A stretch of DNA of 64,000 nt from Nemophila menziesii (lineage: Eukaryota > Streptophyta > Magnoliopsida > Boraginales > Hydrophyllaceae). Numbering within the stretch: position 1 is the stretch's first letter; each line of letters opens with the position of its first letter. This document shows positions 35,940-48,563 of this stretch, in pieces. A program made the position numbers and the translations under genes. Location: contig JARWIR010000017.1 of NCBI GenBank assembly GCA_029959085.1, positions 19,829,507-19,893,506 on the forward strand. The letters run 5' to 3'. The notes beneath the pieces are model-generated. The model saw only the letters and a program-made list of their open reading frames with translations, was not told the origin of the DNA and made no database searches.

Positions 35940-36325
35940 CTTGTGTATCAAAGAAGGTGGGCAATGGAGGGCATGAGAGGACCACCGAGGGACACGTGAA
36001 TATGACCGGGAAACTCGATGCTGATACAAAGTGCTCTAGAGATTCCCAATCAACAGGGAGGAAAAGGAGAATCAGGATTATAAAAACGTGTTATTGAATC
36101 ACCAAAAAGATTCGAAGGGTATGGATCTTTGTTACTTTGATCCGTGGAAGGAGAAATGTTGAAACTTTTAGAGAGTGATGTTCTTACGGTGAAACGAGTT
36201 TTTGGGACTTCGTTAATTGGATATTTGGCCGGAAATAAATCACTGGCTATAGAGGATATCCAAAGGATTGTAAAAGCGTGGAATGTGGAGTGTAAGGTGC
36301 GAAGAAGTCCGAGTGGGTGGCTTCT
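35940..36325 (+). pseudogene. Plus-strand LINE, piece 2 (ORF1 DUF4283-like)
   Basis: Continuation of ORF1. The recognisable part is 36144-36325: RVFGTSLIGYLAGNK and WNVECKVRRSPSGWL, the pattern of plant LINE ORF1 DUF4283 domains (G(Y/F)xAG...W.V.C...SGWLVF). It is interrupted by the next solo LTR exactly within SGWL-VFKF. Confidence 0.75.
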
Positions 36326-37936
<1,611 letters not shown>

Positions 37937-39026
37937 CTTGTATTCAAATTTGTGAATGACGCATATAAGAAGAATATTCTAGCTGAAATAATATACTGTT
38001 CTTATGGACGTGTGCTTTTGCTAGCCGAGATTCTGGAGTTCTTTGATTTTGGAAATCTTGAGATAACAATATTCTTACTTGGGTTCTTTGAACTTCCTCA
38101 ACTAGTTAGAATGAGTTATGACCTAGCTAAGGTTGCCTCGCAATTGGAAAAACCAATACGTACCGATGGAATAACAAATGTAAGTGAAGATATCAGTTAT
38201 GCTAGAGTGCTAATTGAATTAGATCTGAGTAAGGATCGTAAGAATGTGTTTGAGTTTGAATCGCATAAAGAAAACATATATCAATCAAAGGTGGAGTACA
38301 AAAATCTCCCATTTTGTTGTTCAAATTGTAAAGCGGTTGGCTATTTGAGTAATAAGTGTTACTATGTGGATGATGGGTTAAATTGATGAGGTGGTAGTAG
38401 CAAATTAAAATAAATTAATAAAAATATAAGGATTCAAAAGGCAAGGGGCCCGAAATGCAAATACCGAAAGATAAGGGTGAAACTTCATAGCAAGTTAGTA
38501 AAGTTCCTGCAGCTGCTTTGCATAGTACCATGCGGCTTTACAATAACATAGATGCAAATCAGGGCCGGTCCTGGGGAGAGGCCAAGGAGGCCATGGCCTT
38601 GGCCCCTCCCCAACTCTTATACTTTTAAGGGCCCCTTTTAGATCATAAGTTTTTTTATTAAAAAGGCCTAATTTTGGCCCACTTGAAATAAAAGAATAAA
38701 ACTTTATTTTTTAGTTAAAAAAATATTTAATTAAGTTATACTTGTTGATTTTTTTTATACGGACATAACTTGGTGACTAAAAAGAGACTAAAATATTTTT
38801 TTTTCTGTAAAATTTATTTGATTATTTTTTTATTATATTTTAATTTTTTATTTTATATAACTTGTAACTTTTTTAGGGGCCTATTTTTTTAAGTTAGCCT
38901 TGGGCCCCCGAAATGTCAGGACCGACCCTGATGCAAATCAACATTTGAAAGTTGTTGGTGCTGTAGCAGTTCGAGCGAATGTAAGAACTCAACATAGTAA
39001 AGTTGATGTACCGAGTGAACAAAGAA
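37937..39026 (+). pseudogene. Plus-strand LINE, piece 3 (ORF1 zinc knuckle)
   Basis: ORF1 C-terminal half. The open stretch to 38386 reads VFKFVNDAYKKN..., then a conserved IRTDGITNVSEDISYARVLI segment and KVEYKNLPFCCSNCKAVGYL followed by SNKC. This is a CCHC-like knuckle (CSNCKAVGYLSNKC; the usual His is Tyr here). After a stop, a decayed tail continues to 39026, where a MULE-like element has inserted. A hAT MITE sits at 38560-38930. Confidence 0.8.
38560..38930. mobile_element. hAT MITE, 371 bp
   Basis: Ends CAGGGCCGGTCCTG and (complement) CAGGGTCGGTCCTG, 13 of 14 matching. Perfect 8-bp duplication ATGCAAAT at 38552-38559 and 38931-38938. Non-coding, with GGGCCCC words near both ends and an AT-rich centre. 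Confidence 0.95.
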
Positions 39027-39234
39027 GAGGAAATTACTTTTAGAAGCCTAATATTCACAAACATTAGTGACAAAAGCCCAAGTGGAAACAGATTATTATA
39101 AAGCCCTCTATTTAGAAAACCCCATTAGAATTTTTACACTTCTACCCCTAGTCAGTTTGTCTTTGGTATATATCAACGTTTTTTTGTTTTGGTATAGACC
39201 AATGTTTGTTTGGTGGGAACGTACCAAACAAATC

Positions 39235-39562
39235 AATATGGTACATTCCAAAGAAATAAATTTTTCCAGCTTGTTACGCACCAAATGCTATTATGTTCGT
39301 TTTACATTTTATTACATGATCATTTTTCTAGACTTAGATGGTTTTTGTTTATGTTTAAGGTTATTGTCCTAACTTATTTAGAAACCCGATCGAAGCTATC
39401 GTGTCGAGATCCACCCATTGGTACGCACCTAACAAAGTTTTTCCCAAAAAAACCATTCACAAATTTGTTCACAATAACTTTTTTCACGATAAAACGAATT
39501 GGTACATTCCAAACACATCACTTTGGTACATTCCAAATACATTGTTTTGGTACATTCCAAAA
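39235..39562. repeat. TGGTACATTCCAAA interspersed motif
   Basis: The near-palindromic word TGGTACATTCCAAA occurs at about 39238, 39500, 39524 and 39547. Related words with GTACCAAAC occur near 39218. It lies in the left arm of the MULE-like element. Its role is unknown. Confidence 0.75.
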
Positions 39563-39659
39563 ACATCTAAATCTAGTCTAAAAAAAAGAAAAATTTTTAC
39601 AATATATATACTGGAATTAAAAAGAAAAATACTTAAACAGAAATTAAAAAAATGGCATC

Positions 39660-41081
39660 TGATGTCTCCTCATTTGTGATAGATTTATATTAGGATAAGA
39701 CATCATTTTTAGTGTTTTAGAAGTCATTATAGTCGATTTTCTTGAGAAATGTTACACTTTCCTATTTTGAGTCTTGATTTAGTAAAGTAATATTTTTAGA
39801 GCATATTGGGTTTAATTATTTATTTAGTGTGAAGCTTTAAAGATAATTATGGAGATTAATTAGATTCCAAGTCAAAGACTACAACTTATGGAAAGAGATA
39901 AGCATGGTAATTGGAGATAAGGAAACAAAAGCTAAAAACATGGAAAAGGAAAAGCTGCCTTAATCCTGAATTTCTGCACCTACGACCACAAATCAGCTTA
40001 TATCTCAAGAACCGTGTGGAATTTGGAGAAACGGTCAAGAGCAAAGTTGAAGAGCTTTCCGAGACGATGAATTTGGTGTACTCATACGCGTCAAACGGAT
40101 AAGTATTGAAGCTGTTAGAGCCAAAAGAAAAACGGGCCTGATTGCATGTTTTTAGGGTTACGAATTTGAGTTGGGCTTGGAGTCCACTACTTACTTCTCC
40201 TTCAAGAAAACGAATTAGGGCTTCCAAGATACCTATAAATACACCCTCTTATCATTGTAAACATGTCCTTGCTCAATTGCAAAGTATAGGCTTAGTCTTT
40301 ACTTATATTTTCTTAGTTTAAACAATAGCTTAGTCCTTTAGATAGATATTCATCATTAGAATCAAGCTATTCATCCAAGAAGCAAGTTGACCTATAGAAG
40401 AAGACAAGAAGAAGAAGATTGGAGCCTGACAACCCCTCTTCTACATCTCACCTTCTCTATATTAGAGTAATTAGCTATAGATCTATTCTCAGCCATATTT
40501 CTAAGCGGTTATTCTGTAAGTTTATTCTTAATTGTTGGATTATTATTTGATCTTTAAATACTATTTGGTTATTTTAATTGATTAAGCTTGGCGTATATTG
40601 TATTATGTGTTTTGACCTATTTCCTAGATCTGATCAATCTTAGGATTATTCTTAGTTATTGACAACACCACATAATCGTCTAGTTTAACTAGATAGCCAC
40701 TAAGGTTTGTTGCAATCCTGGTTAATATATAATGCTTAATGTGACAGGTTAGAATAACAATTTAGTAATAGACGTAGTAATCCTAATCTATTTGACTCAC
40801 TTTCATATTTAGTTATCTGTTTTGTTTATTGGTTTTATTTATTTATTTGCATTAGATAGTTATTTACCTTTTCATATTTTATTCAAACATCTAAATTCAT
40901 CTACGCTTGTTAAACATAAATTGATCTAATGGATACAATCCCTGCGAACGAACTTGACTTATCATTAAAACTTGCAAATGATCTGTGATACTTGCAGTGA
41001 GTTCCGTGGTTATCAAGGGTGTGTGACTCTTTATTATTATCTTTATTTATCTATTATTTTATCACACCTTTGCCCCCACCA
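39660..41081 (+). repeat. 5' LTR (1422 bp)
   Basis: Begins TGATGTCTCC, ends GCCCCCACCA. Contains TATAAATA at 40234-40241, the probable promoter. The first 50 bp hold the inverted words TGATGTCT and AGACATCA. Confidence 0.96.
40234..40241 (+). promoter_or_regulatory. LTR TATA box
   Basis: CCTATAAATACACCCTCTT context. The same TATAAATACACC block appears in the solo LTRs (complement at 35350 and 62800), so it is conserved in the family. Confidence 0.7.
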
Positions 41082-41087
41082 AGTTTT

Positions 41088-41105
41088 TGGCGCCGCTGCC
41101 GGGGA
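41088..41105 (+). promoter_or_regulatory. Primer binding site
   Basis: TGGCGCCGCTGCCGGGGA, seven bases after the 5' LTR end, complementary to a tRNA 3' end finishing in CCA. This form is usual in plant Athila/Tat-type elements (tRNA-Asp is my recollection, not verified). Confidence 0.8.
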
Positions 41106-41210
41106 TTTATCTTTAAGTTAAATCTATTTGGTGTTTATTTAGTGTAGAAGTTTTTATTTGTTTTCAGTTTTACGCGTTTTCTTTTTAGTCTCTTCTCAGG
41201 TTTATTAGGT

Positions 41211-43058
41211 ATGGAGAATTATTACGCACAAAATATGCATGGGGCCCAAAGTCAAAATTTTTATCAAGAAGGTTCGAGCTATCAACTGCAAGCTCCACCA
41301 CAACCCATGCATAATCCACAAGAAGAAGCTATAACCAAGCTCGAAGGACTGATGGGTAATTTAGTGAATCTGGTTCAAAATGTTGTGCAGCTCCACAATG
41401 AGCAAACTGCAAAAGTGGAGGCCTTGGAGACACAAGTCACGCAAGTGACCAATTCTTCTCTAAAATATCAGCAAGAGACTCCACCGTTAATCCGAAGCAT
41501 CATAGAAGAACAGGTTCGACAAGCATTTCCATCTCACCGAGTTTTTGAAAGTATAAGTTATCTGGAGAGTATGGAAAAGCAACATGCGGCAAAGATAGAT
41601 GCTAATACAACCTTAATACGTTCGATGCACCAAAAATATCAAGCAATGAAGCAAAGATTAACGGACCTCACTACGATCAATCAACAGTTACAACAAGAAT
41701 TACATAAGAAACTGGGTTATAGCAATGTTGGGTTCGAAATTTCAACCGTAGAAGAACCAACCAAGCTTAGCTTAGAAGAAGTAATTGTTAAAGATCAAAT
41801 TACGAAGGAGGTTGAACCAGAATTCAAGTATGTGGAAGAAGAAAAAGAAACCAATAAAGAAGAGACAACCGCACAAAAGGTGCAAGAAGAAGAAAGTAAG
41901 GTGGAACCACCACCTACACATCCGTTACTATCACCACCTCATCTACAAAGAATTACATATCCTAGTGGTGATACTAAAACTAAAACGTCAAGCCCAGAAG
42001 AAATCATTGTTCCTATACTCGACGTCCCATACATGCAAACTGGCCTAGGTAAACAAATTGATGATGATGCCATTGAAATCGATAGCGATGTTTGGTTCGA
42101 TGTTGTTGAAGAGTTCAGCCTTCAAGAAGAGGAGGAAGTGGAATCATCACAAGTTCCACTTAATGAGCTAGAAGAACAATGCACGATATGCATAGAGGAC
42201 GTAATCGCATATAAAGAGCCTACACCACCGATAGTCTGCAAGGAAGATCTGTCTAAAAAGAGTGATAGTGTAGAAGTTGAGAGTGAGAATAGGAACCGTA
42301 CTAAAGAAAGCTTGACAACCATTCCAAAGAAGCTACCACAAAAGATGCAAGAATTTGGAGCTTTATATCTCCAAATTAATATAGGTGGTAATTTCAAAGC
42401 TAAAGCGATGTGTGACTTGGGCTCAGGAAGGAATATCATGCCCAAGAGTCTGTTCGAGAAGTTAGGCATGGGAGATGCCAAAAGAAAAGATATTGATTTG
42501 CTGCTCCTAGATAATTCAACGATAAAGCCATGGGGAGTCATTGAAGACGTGCTTGTCCAAGTAGGTACTTTAACTATACCTACAGATTTTGTTATCCTTG
42601 ATAGCATTGCAGGTCAACATGTTCCATTGATACTTGGACGCCCATTCTTGGCGACAAGTCACAGTATAATTGATATGCATAGGGGAACCGTGACTTTCCA
42701 AGTGGGAAAAGAATCTAAAATATTCCACTTGGTGGATGAAAAGCATGAGGAATCACGTATAGAAAAAGCCCCGACACTCCGAGTTGTGACAAAAGAAATT
42801 AAAAAGAAAGTCCACAGTCAACCCGTGAAAAAGAGAATCAAAAGTGAGTTTGGGGTTGGTGACATGGTTGCATGGAAAGCCCCCAAACAAGAGAATAGAC
42901 CACGGGGATTCAAGGATTCGTGGATGGGTCCGTTTGTAGTTACGAGAGTTATTTCGTCAAAACGGATTGAAATACAAGCTAAGAAGGGTCACAAACTTCG
43001 GATAGTAGATGAGCATGACTTAACCCGTTATTGGGGAGGTTATGTACGCAAGCCTTAA
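41211..43058 (+). CDS. Retropepsin with integrase-tail-like C-terminus, intact ORF
   Basis: 615 codons with no stop. Residues 1-30 are Gln/Tyr-rich. Residues about 40-170 are predicted coiled coil (heptad-like LxxLxxNLVxLVQNVVQLHNE). Residues 190-370 are acidic/low complexity. Residues about 385-505 are a retropepsin: the active-site strand AMCDLGSGRNIMP, then STIKPWGVIEDVLVQVG, IPTDFVILD and PLILGRPFLATSHSIID. The last 60 residues (GDMVAWKAPKQ..., WMGPFVVTRVISSKRIEI, DEHDLTRYWGG) resemble the GPY/F-type tail that ends plant Ty3/gypsy polyproteins. Capsid, CCHC, RT, RNase H and the integrase core are absent, as if deleted in frame. Its function is unknown. It may process or bind partner Gag. 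Confidence 0.88.
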   Translation: MENYYAQNMHGAQSQNFYQEGSSYQLQAPPQPMHNPQEEAITKLEGLMGNLVNLVQNVVQLHNEQTAKVEALETQVTQVTNSSLKYQQETPPLIRSIIEEQVRQAFPSHRVFESISYLESMEKQHAAKIDANTTLIRSMHQKYQAMKQRLTDLTTINQQLQQELHKKLGYSNVGFEISTVEEPTKLSLEEVIVKDQITKEVEPEFKYVEEEKETNKEETTAQKVQEEESKVEPPPTHPLLSPPHLQRITYPSGDTKTKTSSPEEIIVPILDVPYMQTGLGKQIDDDAIEIDSDVWFDVVEEFSLQEEEEVESSQVPLNELEEQCTICIEDVIAYKEPTPPIVCKEDLSKKSDSVEVESENRNRTKESLTTIPKKLPQKMQEFGALYLQINIGGNFKAKAMCDLGSGRNIMPKSLFEKLGMGDAKRKDIDLLLLDNSTIKPWGVIEDVLVQVGTLTIPTDFVILDSIAGQHVPLILGRPFLATSHSIIDMHRGTVTFQVGKESKIFHLVDEKHEESRIEKAPTLRVVTKEIKKKVHSQPVKKRIKSEFGVGDMVAWKAPKQENRPRGFKDSWMGPFVVTRVISSKRIEIQAKKGHKLRIVDEHDLTRYWGGYVRKP

Positions 43059-43100
43059 TCGAGGTAACACGTCTAACTTTGAAAGACGTTAAACAAAAGT

Positions 43101-43126
43101 GCTATACGGGAGACAACCCGTAGTTT
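43101..43126 (+). promoter_or_regulatory. Conserved hairpin after the ORF
   Basis: Stem TACGGG / CCCGTA with loop AGACAA (43105-43122), preceded by AAAGTGCTA. A GCGCTT..GGGAGGCAACCC-type hairpin directly after the polyprotein is, from memory, a feature of Athila/Tat-type plant elements. Function unknown; possibly RNA structure. Confidence 0.65.
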
Positions 43127-43379
43127 TTTTAAATTTTCATGTCTTTTACGTTTTTAATTTATGTTTAATTTAGTTATTTTTAGTTGATATTGCATATTTG
43201 AGAAAGGTATTAGTGTTTTTGATGCTTAGGTATTGGAGAAATCGAGTTAGGGAGGCGAACAAATTTTTTCGGACAGAAACTTCGGCAAGTCATATCTTTG
43301 CGCTCGGATGTCGGAATCAGGTGATTTTTGAGCCTAAACTGCATAACTTTTCGAGATTTAGCTGATGGGGAGGTTTTTG

Positions 43380-43740
43380 CCACGTGCGGTACACCGGAAC
43401 TCAGCCGCGGTGCACCGCGTGGTCAAAAACCCGTACTACGGGTTGCTACCGCGGGTCTTATCCAGTAACGAAAAAAAAAATAGCTGATGGGTCCGGTATA
43501 CCGGACCCTATACCGCGCCATGCACCGCACAAACACGTACCACGGGGTCCTACCACGGGTTTTTTGACGTAGGAGGCGCGGAGCACCCCCGCGGTACACC
43601 GGACCATGGTCCGCAGCTCAAAAACCCGTACCACGGGGTCCTACCACGGGTTTCATCCAGTGAGCAAAAATTTTCGACCATCAGATGCTGCGGTGTACCC
43701 CGCGGTACACCCCCTGGTCCGCAGGGTAGTCCGCACGAGC
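43380..43740. repeat. GC-rich palindromic tandem repeat
   Basis: About three units built from GCGGTACACCGGA and AAAACCCGTACCACGGGGTC with CTACCACGGGTTT, some 90-110 bp each. Many words are self-complementary (CCGCGG, GGTACACC, ACCCGTA..ACGGGT). Composition contrasts sharply with the rest of the AT-rich element. Confidence 0.85.
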
Positions 43741-46231
43741 CGCCAGAGAGAGAAAAGAAAGGGTTTCAAGCTTATAAGGAGATCTAATGCTTATTATTCC
43801 GAATTTATCAAACCTTAAACCTCATTCTTCTCTCCAGAACTCTCCCAACTCCATTAAAGCTCCAACAAACCTTCACCTAACATCAAAACACTACCAAATC
43901 ACCATCCAAATCCTTCCCTACATCATTACAAAGAAGATTCAAGCACCCGAATCATATCAAAACACCTAGAAACGGAGAATCAAAGCCATGAATTTCAAAA
44001 TCTTTTCCCAAAATTCATTAAACCCACACCATTAAAGCTTGATTCCATCATACCCACATGGAGAATTGTCATCCTAACACCTTTCCTAACCAAAATAAAG
44101 CTTGTTCCACCTATGATCATCAGTTACAAATTTCAAGAGTGTTCAAAGCTTTGAGTTGGGGGTCAAAAGAGATGATGAAGAGAATAGAGATATTATCAAG
44201 TGTTATGGGTTATGAATAATCAAAGCAAGGTATTGGGTAAGCTCTAGAAGATTTCAATTGAGATGGGTACTAGTTTGGGAATAAATTACAAGGTAAATCG
44301 GATCAAGAGAATAGAGGAACGCTAGCTGTGGTGAATTCAAAGAACAAAAAGGTTTCAACTTTCATAGAGAAGACACCATAACCTCTTCCTATCAATATCC
44401 ATCTACCCAAGATGAACAAAAGCTTCTGGGACGCTAGTAGTTGTATTCAAAACATATTCCTGGATGAACAACTGTCACATGAGAAAGTATTCAAGAGTAG
44501 AATTGGAAGAAGATAAACAAGAGACTTCTAGAGTGTGATTGATTGGGATGGAGCATAAGAAGGAAAGCGAAATTGGTGAAACATAGAAATTTACATACAT
44601 GAAAGCACTGCACCCTATTCCGGGTATTGATCAGGCGAGGTAATAGCCTCGAAGAGTATGTTTTCTTTCTTCCTTACCTTTTCTTTATGTGCAATATCTG
44701 TGAAATTTTAATTTTCTTTTATTTTATTTTTGAGTCTTTTCGAGTCGTGGGGACACGGCTCATTTTTGAGTTGGGGGTGTGGGGATTCGTTGTCTCTCAT
44801 CTCCATTTTTTTTTCTGTTTTTAGGTAAAATTAAAATTTTTATTTGAAGGTTTAGATGTATGAAGAGTGTGTTTAATAGCTTGAAAGCATAAGCTCAGTA
44901 AATTAATGATAGTAAGTAGTATGTTTATGAGCTATTTTATTTGTATGCTTTGAGTATTTGCAGGAAAACACACATTGATAGTAAAGAGAAGATTAGTGAG
45001 CAATGCGATAGAAAGTATGTTCGATCTCAGGGAACCTTGAGAAGTGTGTAGGCCGTGAGATCCAAGCTAGTTGACAAACCCATTTGATGAAAGTGCTAAA
45101 GGTAAGAAAATAACGAAATTACATAGTGTAGAAAGTGATTAAGGCGGTTCTTTCATATTTGAAGCCTTTGAAGCCTTTTTATACCTTCTCACCTTGTGAT
45201 TTTTGAATTTATATGTTATATCCTTCTCAGCCCCTTCTAGCCTTTCTAAAGCTTTTTATTGAAACACATTATAAGCCATATCCCTTTAGATTTTAGGACT
45301 TTTCCATATGACCCGCACTCGAATCGCGATGCATAGACAGTTGTTTTAGAGCTTGAGTTTGGGGTGGTGGGTCCACCATTATGGGAATTGTTATTGGGTT
45401 GGGATTTTTGAGCTTATTAATTGTGCTCTGTTCTTAAAATTGATGATGATTCACAGATTTTTAGTGTAACCCTTTGTCGGGGTAATAGTGAATGAAAAAG
45501 AAGCTACGAGCTAATTTTGCCAATAAGGGCATAAAAATATATATATGAGAAAAATAACGTGATATCTCAACATTAAAAGAGATTCATGGCTATACAAAAG
45601 AAAAGATTGATTTGAAAAGAAAATATATATATTCGGACCGGCAAACTGGAATTTTTATGTGAACATCTTATGCTTTAATTGGGTTATTGGGGATGCTACT
45701 TTGTGCATCAAGAAATCATTGGGTTGAGTGAGAAACGTTTTATGAGAGTAACTCAAGCTCTAGGGCGATTCGTTGATGGCTAGTGAGGAGAGAGCCAAAA
45801 GCTCACTCTAAATTATCCAAATATACTTATCATACCGTCCCTAAGCCTACATTACAACCTTAAAGACCTTTTGATTCTTTGCTATGTAATCGAGAAGTGA
45901 TTGAGCCAATAGAGAGTAGTTAAATGGATCTTTGGACACTAGTGAATTTCGATGAACAATCTATAGCTTCCTTGGGGAACTGAGTAAAGTCCCAATCCTT
46001 CTTACATTGCGAAACTAATCTGCTCTTGAATTCAAACCGTGTTGACTGTGGATATGAGAAGTGTACAGGTATGTAGATTTTAAATATTATTACATGAATT
46101 TTCTGAGTAGTTGCTTTGAGTCTATTCTCCATATTCTTCTATCTTCTGTCTTCTGTGCTTAATTGACCTAGGTGTGTATTTAGAGACTTCCCTTTGTTTT
46201 TATCTTTATTGTATCGGGACGATACAACTTT
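43741..46231 (+). other. Long non-coding 3' internal region
   Basis: 2.5 kb without a supportable gene. The tract-like word TTTGAGTTGGGGGT occurs at 44150 and 44767 as well as at the true polypurine tract, so older or decoy copies exist. Transcript-like features cannot be assigned. Confidence 0.5.
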
Positions 46232-46244
46232 GAGTTGGGGGTCT
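46229..46244 (+). promoter_or_regulatory. Polypurine tract of the LTR element
   Basis: TTTGAGTTGGGGGTCT directly before the 3' LTR start TGATG. The position and the G-run fit a plus-strand primer. Confidence 0.7.
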
Positions 46245-47666
46245 TGATGTCTCCTCATTTGTGATAGATTTATATTAGGATAAGACATCATTTTTAGTGT
46301 TTTAGAAGTCATTATAGTCGATTTTCTTGAGAAATGTTACACTTTCCTATTTTGAGTCTTGATTTAGTAAAGTAATATTTTTAGAGCATATTGGGTTTAA
46401 TTATTTATTTAGTGTGAAGCTTTAAAGATAATTATGGAGATTAATTAGATTCCAAGTCAAAGACTACAACTTATGGAAAGAGATAAGCATGGTAATTGGA
46501 GATAAGGAAACAAAAGCTAAAAACATGGAAAAGGAAAAGCTGCCTTAATCCTGAATTTCTGCACCTACGACCACAAATCAGCTTATATCTCAAGAACCGT
46601 GTGGAATTTGGAGAAACGGTCAAGAGCAAAGTTGAAGAGCTTTCCGAGACGATGAATTTGGTGTACTCATACGCGTCAAACGGATAAGTATTGAAGCTGT
46701 TAGAGCCAAAAGAAAAACGGGCCTGATTGCATGTTTTTAGGGTTACGAATTTGAGTTGGGCTTGGAGTCCACTACTTACTTCTCCTTCAAGAAAACGAAT
46801 TAGGGCTTCCAAGATACCTATAAATACACCCTCTTATCATTGTAAACATGTCCTTGCTCAATTGCAAAGTATAGGCTTAGTCTTTACTTATATTTTCTTA
46901 GTTTAAACAATAGCTTAGTCCTTTAGATAGATATTCATCATTAGAATCAAGCTATTCATCCAAGAAGCAAGTTGACCTATAGAAGAAGACAAGAAGAAGA
47001 AGATTGGAGCCTGACAACCCCTCTTCTACATCTCACCTTCTCTATATTAGAGTAATTAGCTATAGATCTATTCTCAGCCATATTTCTAAGCGGTTATTCT
47101 GTAAGTTTATTCTTAATTGTTGGATTATTATTTGATCTTTAAATACTATTTGGTTATTTTAATTGATTAAGCTTGGCGTATATTGTATTATGTGTTTTGA
47201 CCTATTTCCTAGATCTGATCAATCTTAGGATTATTCTTAGTTATTGACAACACCACATAATCGTCTAGTTTAACTAGATAGCCACTAAGGTTTGTTGCAA
47301 TCCTGGTTAATATATAATGCTTAATGTGACAGGTTAGAATAACAATTTAGTAATAGACGTAGTAATCCTAATCTATTTGACTCACTTTCATATTTAGTTA
47401 TCTGTTTTGTTTATTGGTTTTATTTATTTATTTGCATTAGATAGTTATTTACCTTTTCATATTTTATTCAAACATCTAAATTCATCTACGCTTGTTAAAC
47501 ATAAATTGATCTAATGGATACAATCCCTGCGAACGAACTTGACTTATCATTAAAACTTGCAAATGATCTGTGATACTTGCAGTGAGTTCCGTGGTTATCA
47601 AGGGTGTGTGACTCTTTATTATTATCTTTATTTATCTATTATTTTATCACACCTTTGCCCCCACCA
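46245..47666 (+). repeat. 3' LTR (1422 bp)
   Basis: Same sequence as 39660-41081, no difference found by reading the two side by side. TATA at 46819-46826. Confidence 0.96.
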
Positions 47667-47671
47667 GCATC

Positions 47672-48233
47672 GTTACAAGAAAAATAAAAAAGCCAAATAC
47701 CAATAACTTCCAAAAATGATTGGAACAATAGACAAAAAAATAGAAGGCCACGGTCTAAATCGGAGACCACCATTCTGATGGCGCACGAAGGCCACAAAGG
47801 CCCACCATCGTGATGGCGCACGAAGACCATTAATGGAAGCGAATAGAAGATGGAGCGGCGACGAAGTTGGAGCGACAACGGAATGGAGCTTCACATCTGA
47901 CGTCGTCCAAGCTTCATAGGTGGAGACTGGTCCAATAAGGCGGCGAAGACAGGGCTTGGTGTCTGGAGAAGTTATGCTTGGAGTTGGGCCTGGGCTTGGT
48001 GTCGATGACGGCGGAGATGGGTTGTGATGGAGGCGCTGCTTGGTGGTGCGGCTTGGATCTGAGGCGCTTCTTCGAGACGCTGCTTGGTGGGCGGCCTGGT
48101 GGTGAGGCGTGCGCTGGAGAAGAGGCTGTTTGGTGGTGTGGCTTGATTCTGATGACGGGAAGTTGAGATTTGATGTCGAGGGGTCTGCTGGTGTACCACG
48201 CGGAGGTTTTTTCTGCAACATGGACGTGCTATT
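47672..48233. other. GC-rich middle of the MULE-like element
   Basis: Sharply GC-richer than its surroundings, with local repeats (TGATGGCGCACGAAG twice near 47774 and 47812; GGTGGTGNGGCTTG near 48040 and 48130). Open in the minus strand, but no recognisable domain. This kind of patch inside a MULE could be captured host sequence, degenerated. Confidence 0.4.
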
Positions 48234-48450
48234 TGATAAGGAGAAAACTAGAGATGAGTTAAGTAACTCATCACTTGAGTTAGATAAACAAATTCTTGTT
48301 ACACAAAAGGACAAAAGTAGGTAGAGATAAGAGGAACAATAGTGTGATAGAAATGTAGTGTATTGTTACTCTATATAAAGACACATTTTGTAAATGAACA
48401 AAAAAAACAATATCAATATACATTTTATATTTCTATTTTACTTCTTAATA
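48234..48450 (+). repeat. Copia 5' LTR (217 bp)
   Basis: Starts TGATAAGGAG, ends TTCTTAATA. TATATAAAG at about 48371 is the promoter candidate. Confidence 0.95.
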
Positions 48451-48462
48451 TGGTATCAGAGC
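48451..48462 (+). promoter_or_regulatory. Copia primer binding site
   Basis: TGGTATCAGAGC, the standard plant copia site complementary to initiator tRNA-Met. Confidence 0.95.
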
Positions 48463-48563
48463 TTTTAAGGGTGTATTAATTTTTTTTTTCAAAGCTTTCT
48501 TCACCGTTAATGGTGTGCTTTGAATAAACCCAAAAATATTTTCGATCCTTGTTTACTCTACTC

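Larger units (their letters stand above)
39660..47666 (+). mobile_element. Non-autonomous Ty3/gypsy-type LTR retrotransposon, young
   Basis: 8007-bp element bounded by TG...CA LTRs of 1422 bp each and a perfect 5-bp duplication GCATC (39655-39659, 47667-47671). LTR comparison by eye found no difference and a constant offset of 6585, which points to recent insertion. It has a primer binding site and a polypurine tract. The internal region (5.16 kb) has a single ORF (41211-43058) with a retropepsin and an integrase-tail-like segment, but no capsid/zinc knuckle, reverse transcriptase, RNase H or integrase core. The protease type and the hairpin after the ORF suggest the Athila/Tat side of plant Ty3/gypsy. 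It would need enzymes from an autonomous relative. It sits inside the MULE-like element. Confidence 0.93.

Noticed and set aside
39886..40227. 113-codon minus-strand ORF, present identically at 46471-46812
   Set aside because: Both copies lie wholly in the LTRs of one retrotransposon and have no recognisable motif. The duplication is that of the LTR.
42122..42607. 161-codon minus-strand ORF
   Set aside because: Antisense shadow of the retropepsin coding region.
47639..48314. Minus-strand ORFs of 79, 75 and 213 codons as a host gene
   Set aside because: They cross from the 3' LTR of one element, through the MULE middle, into the copia LTR. A real gene cannot span these recent insertion boundaries.
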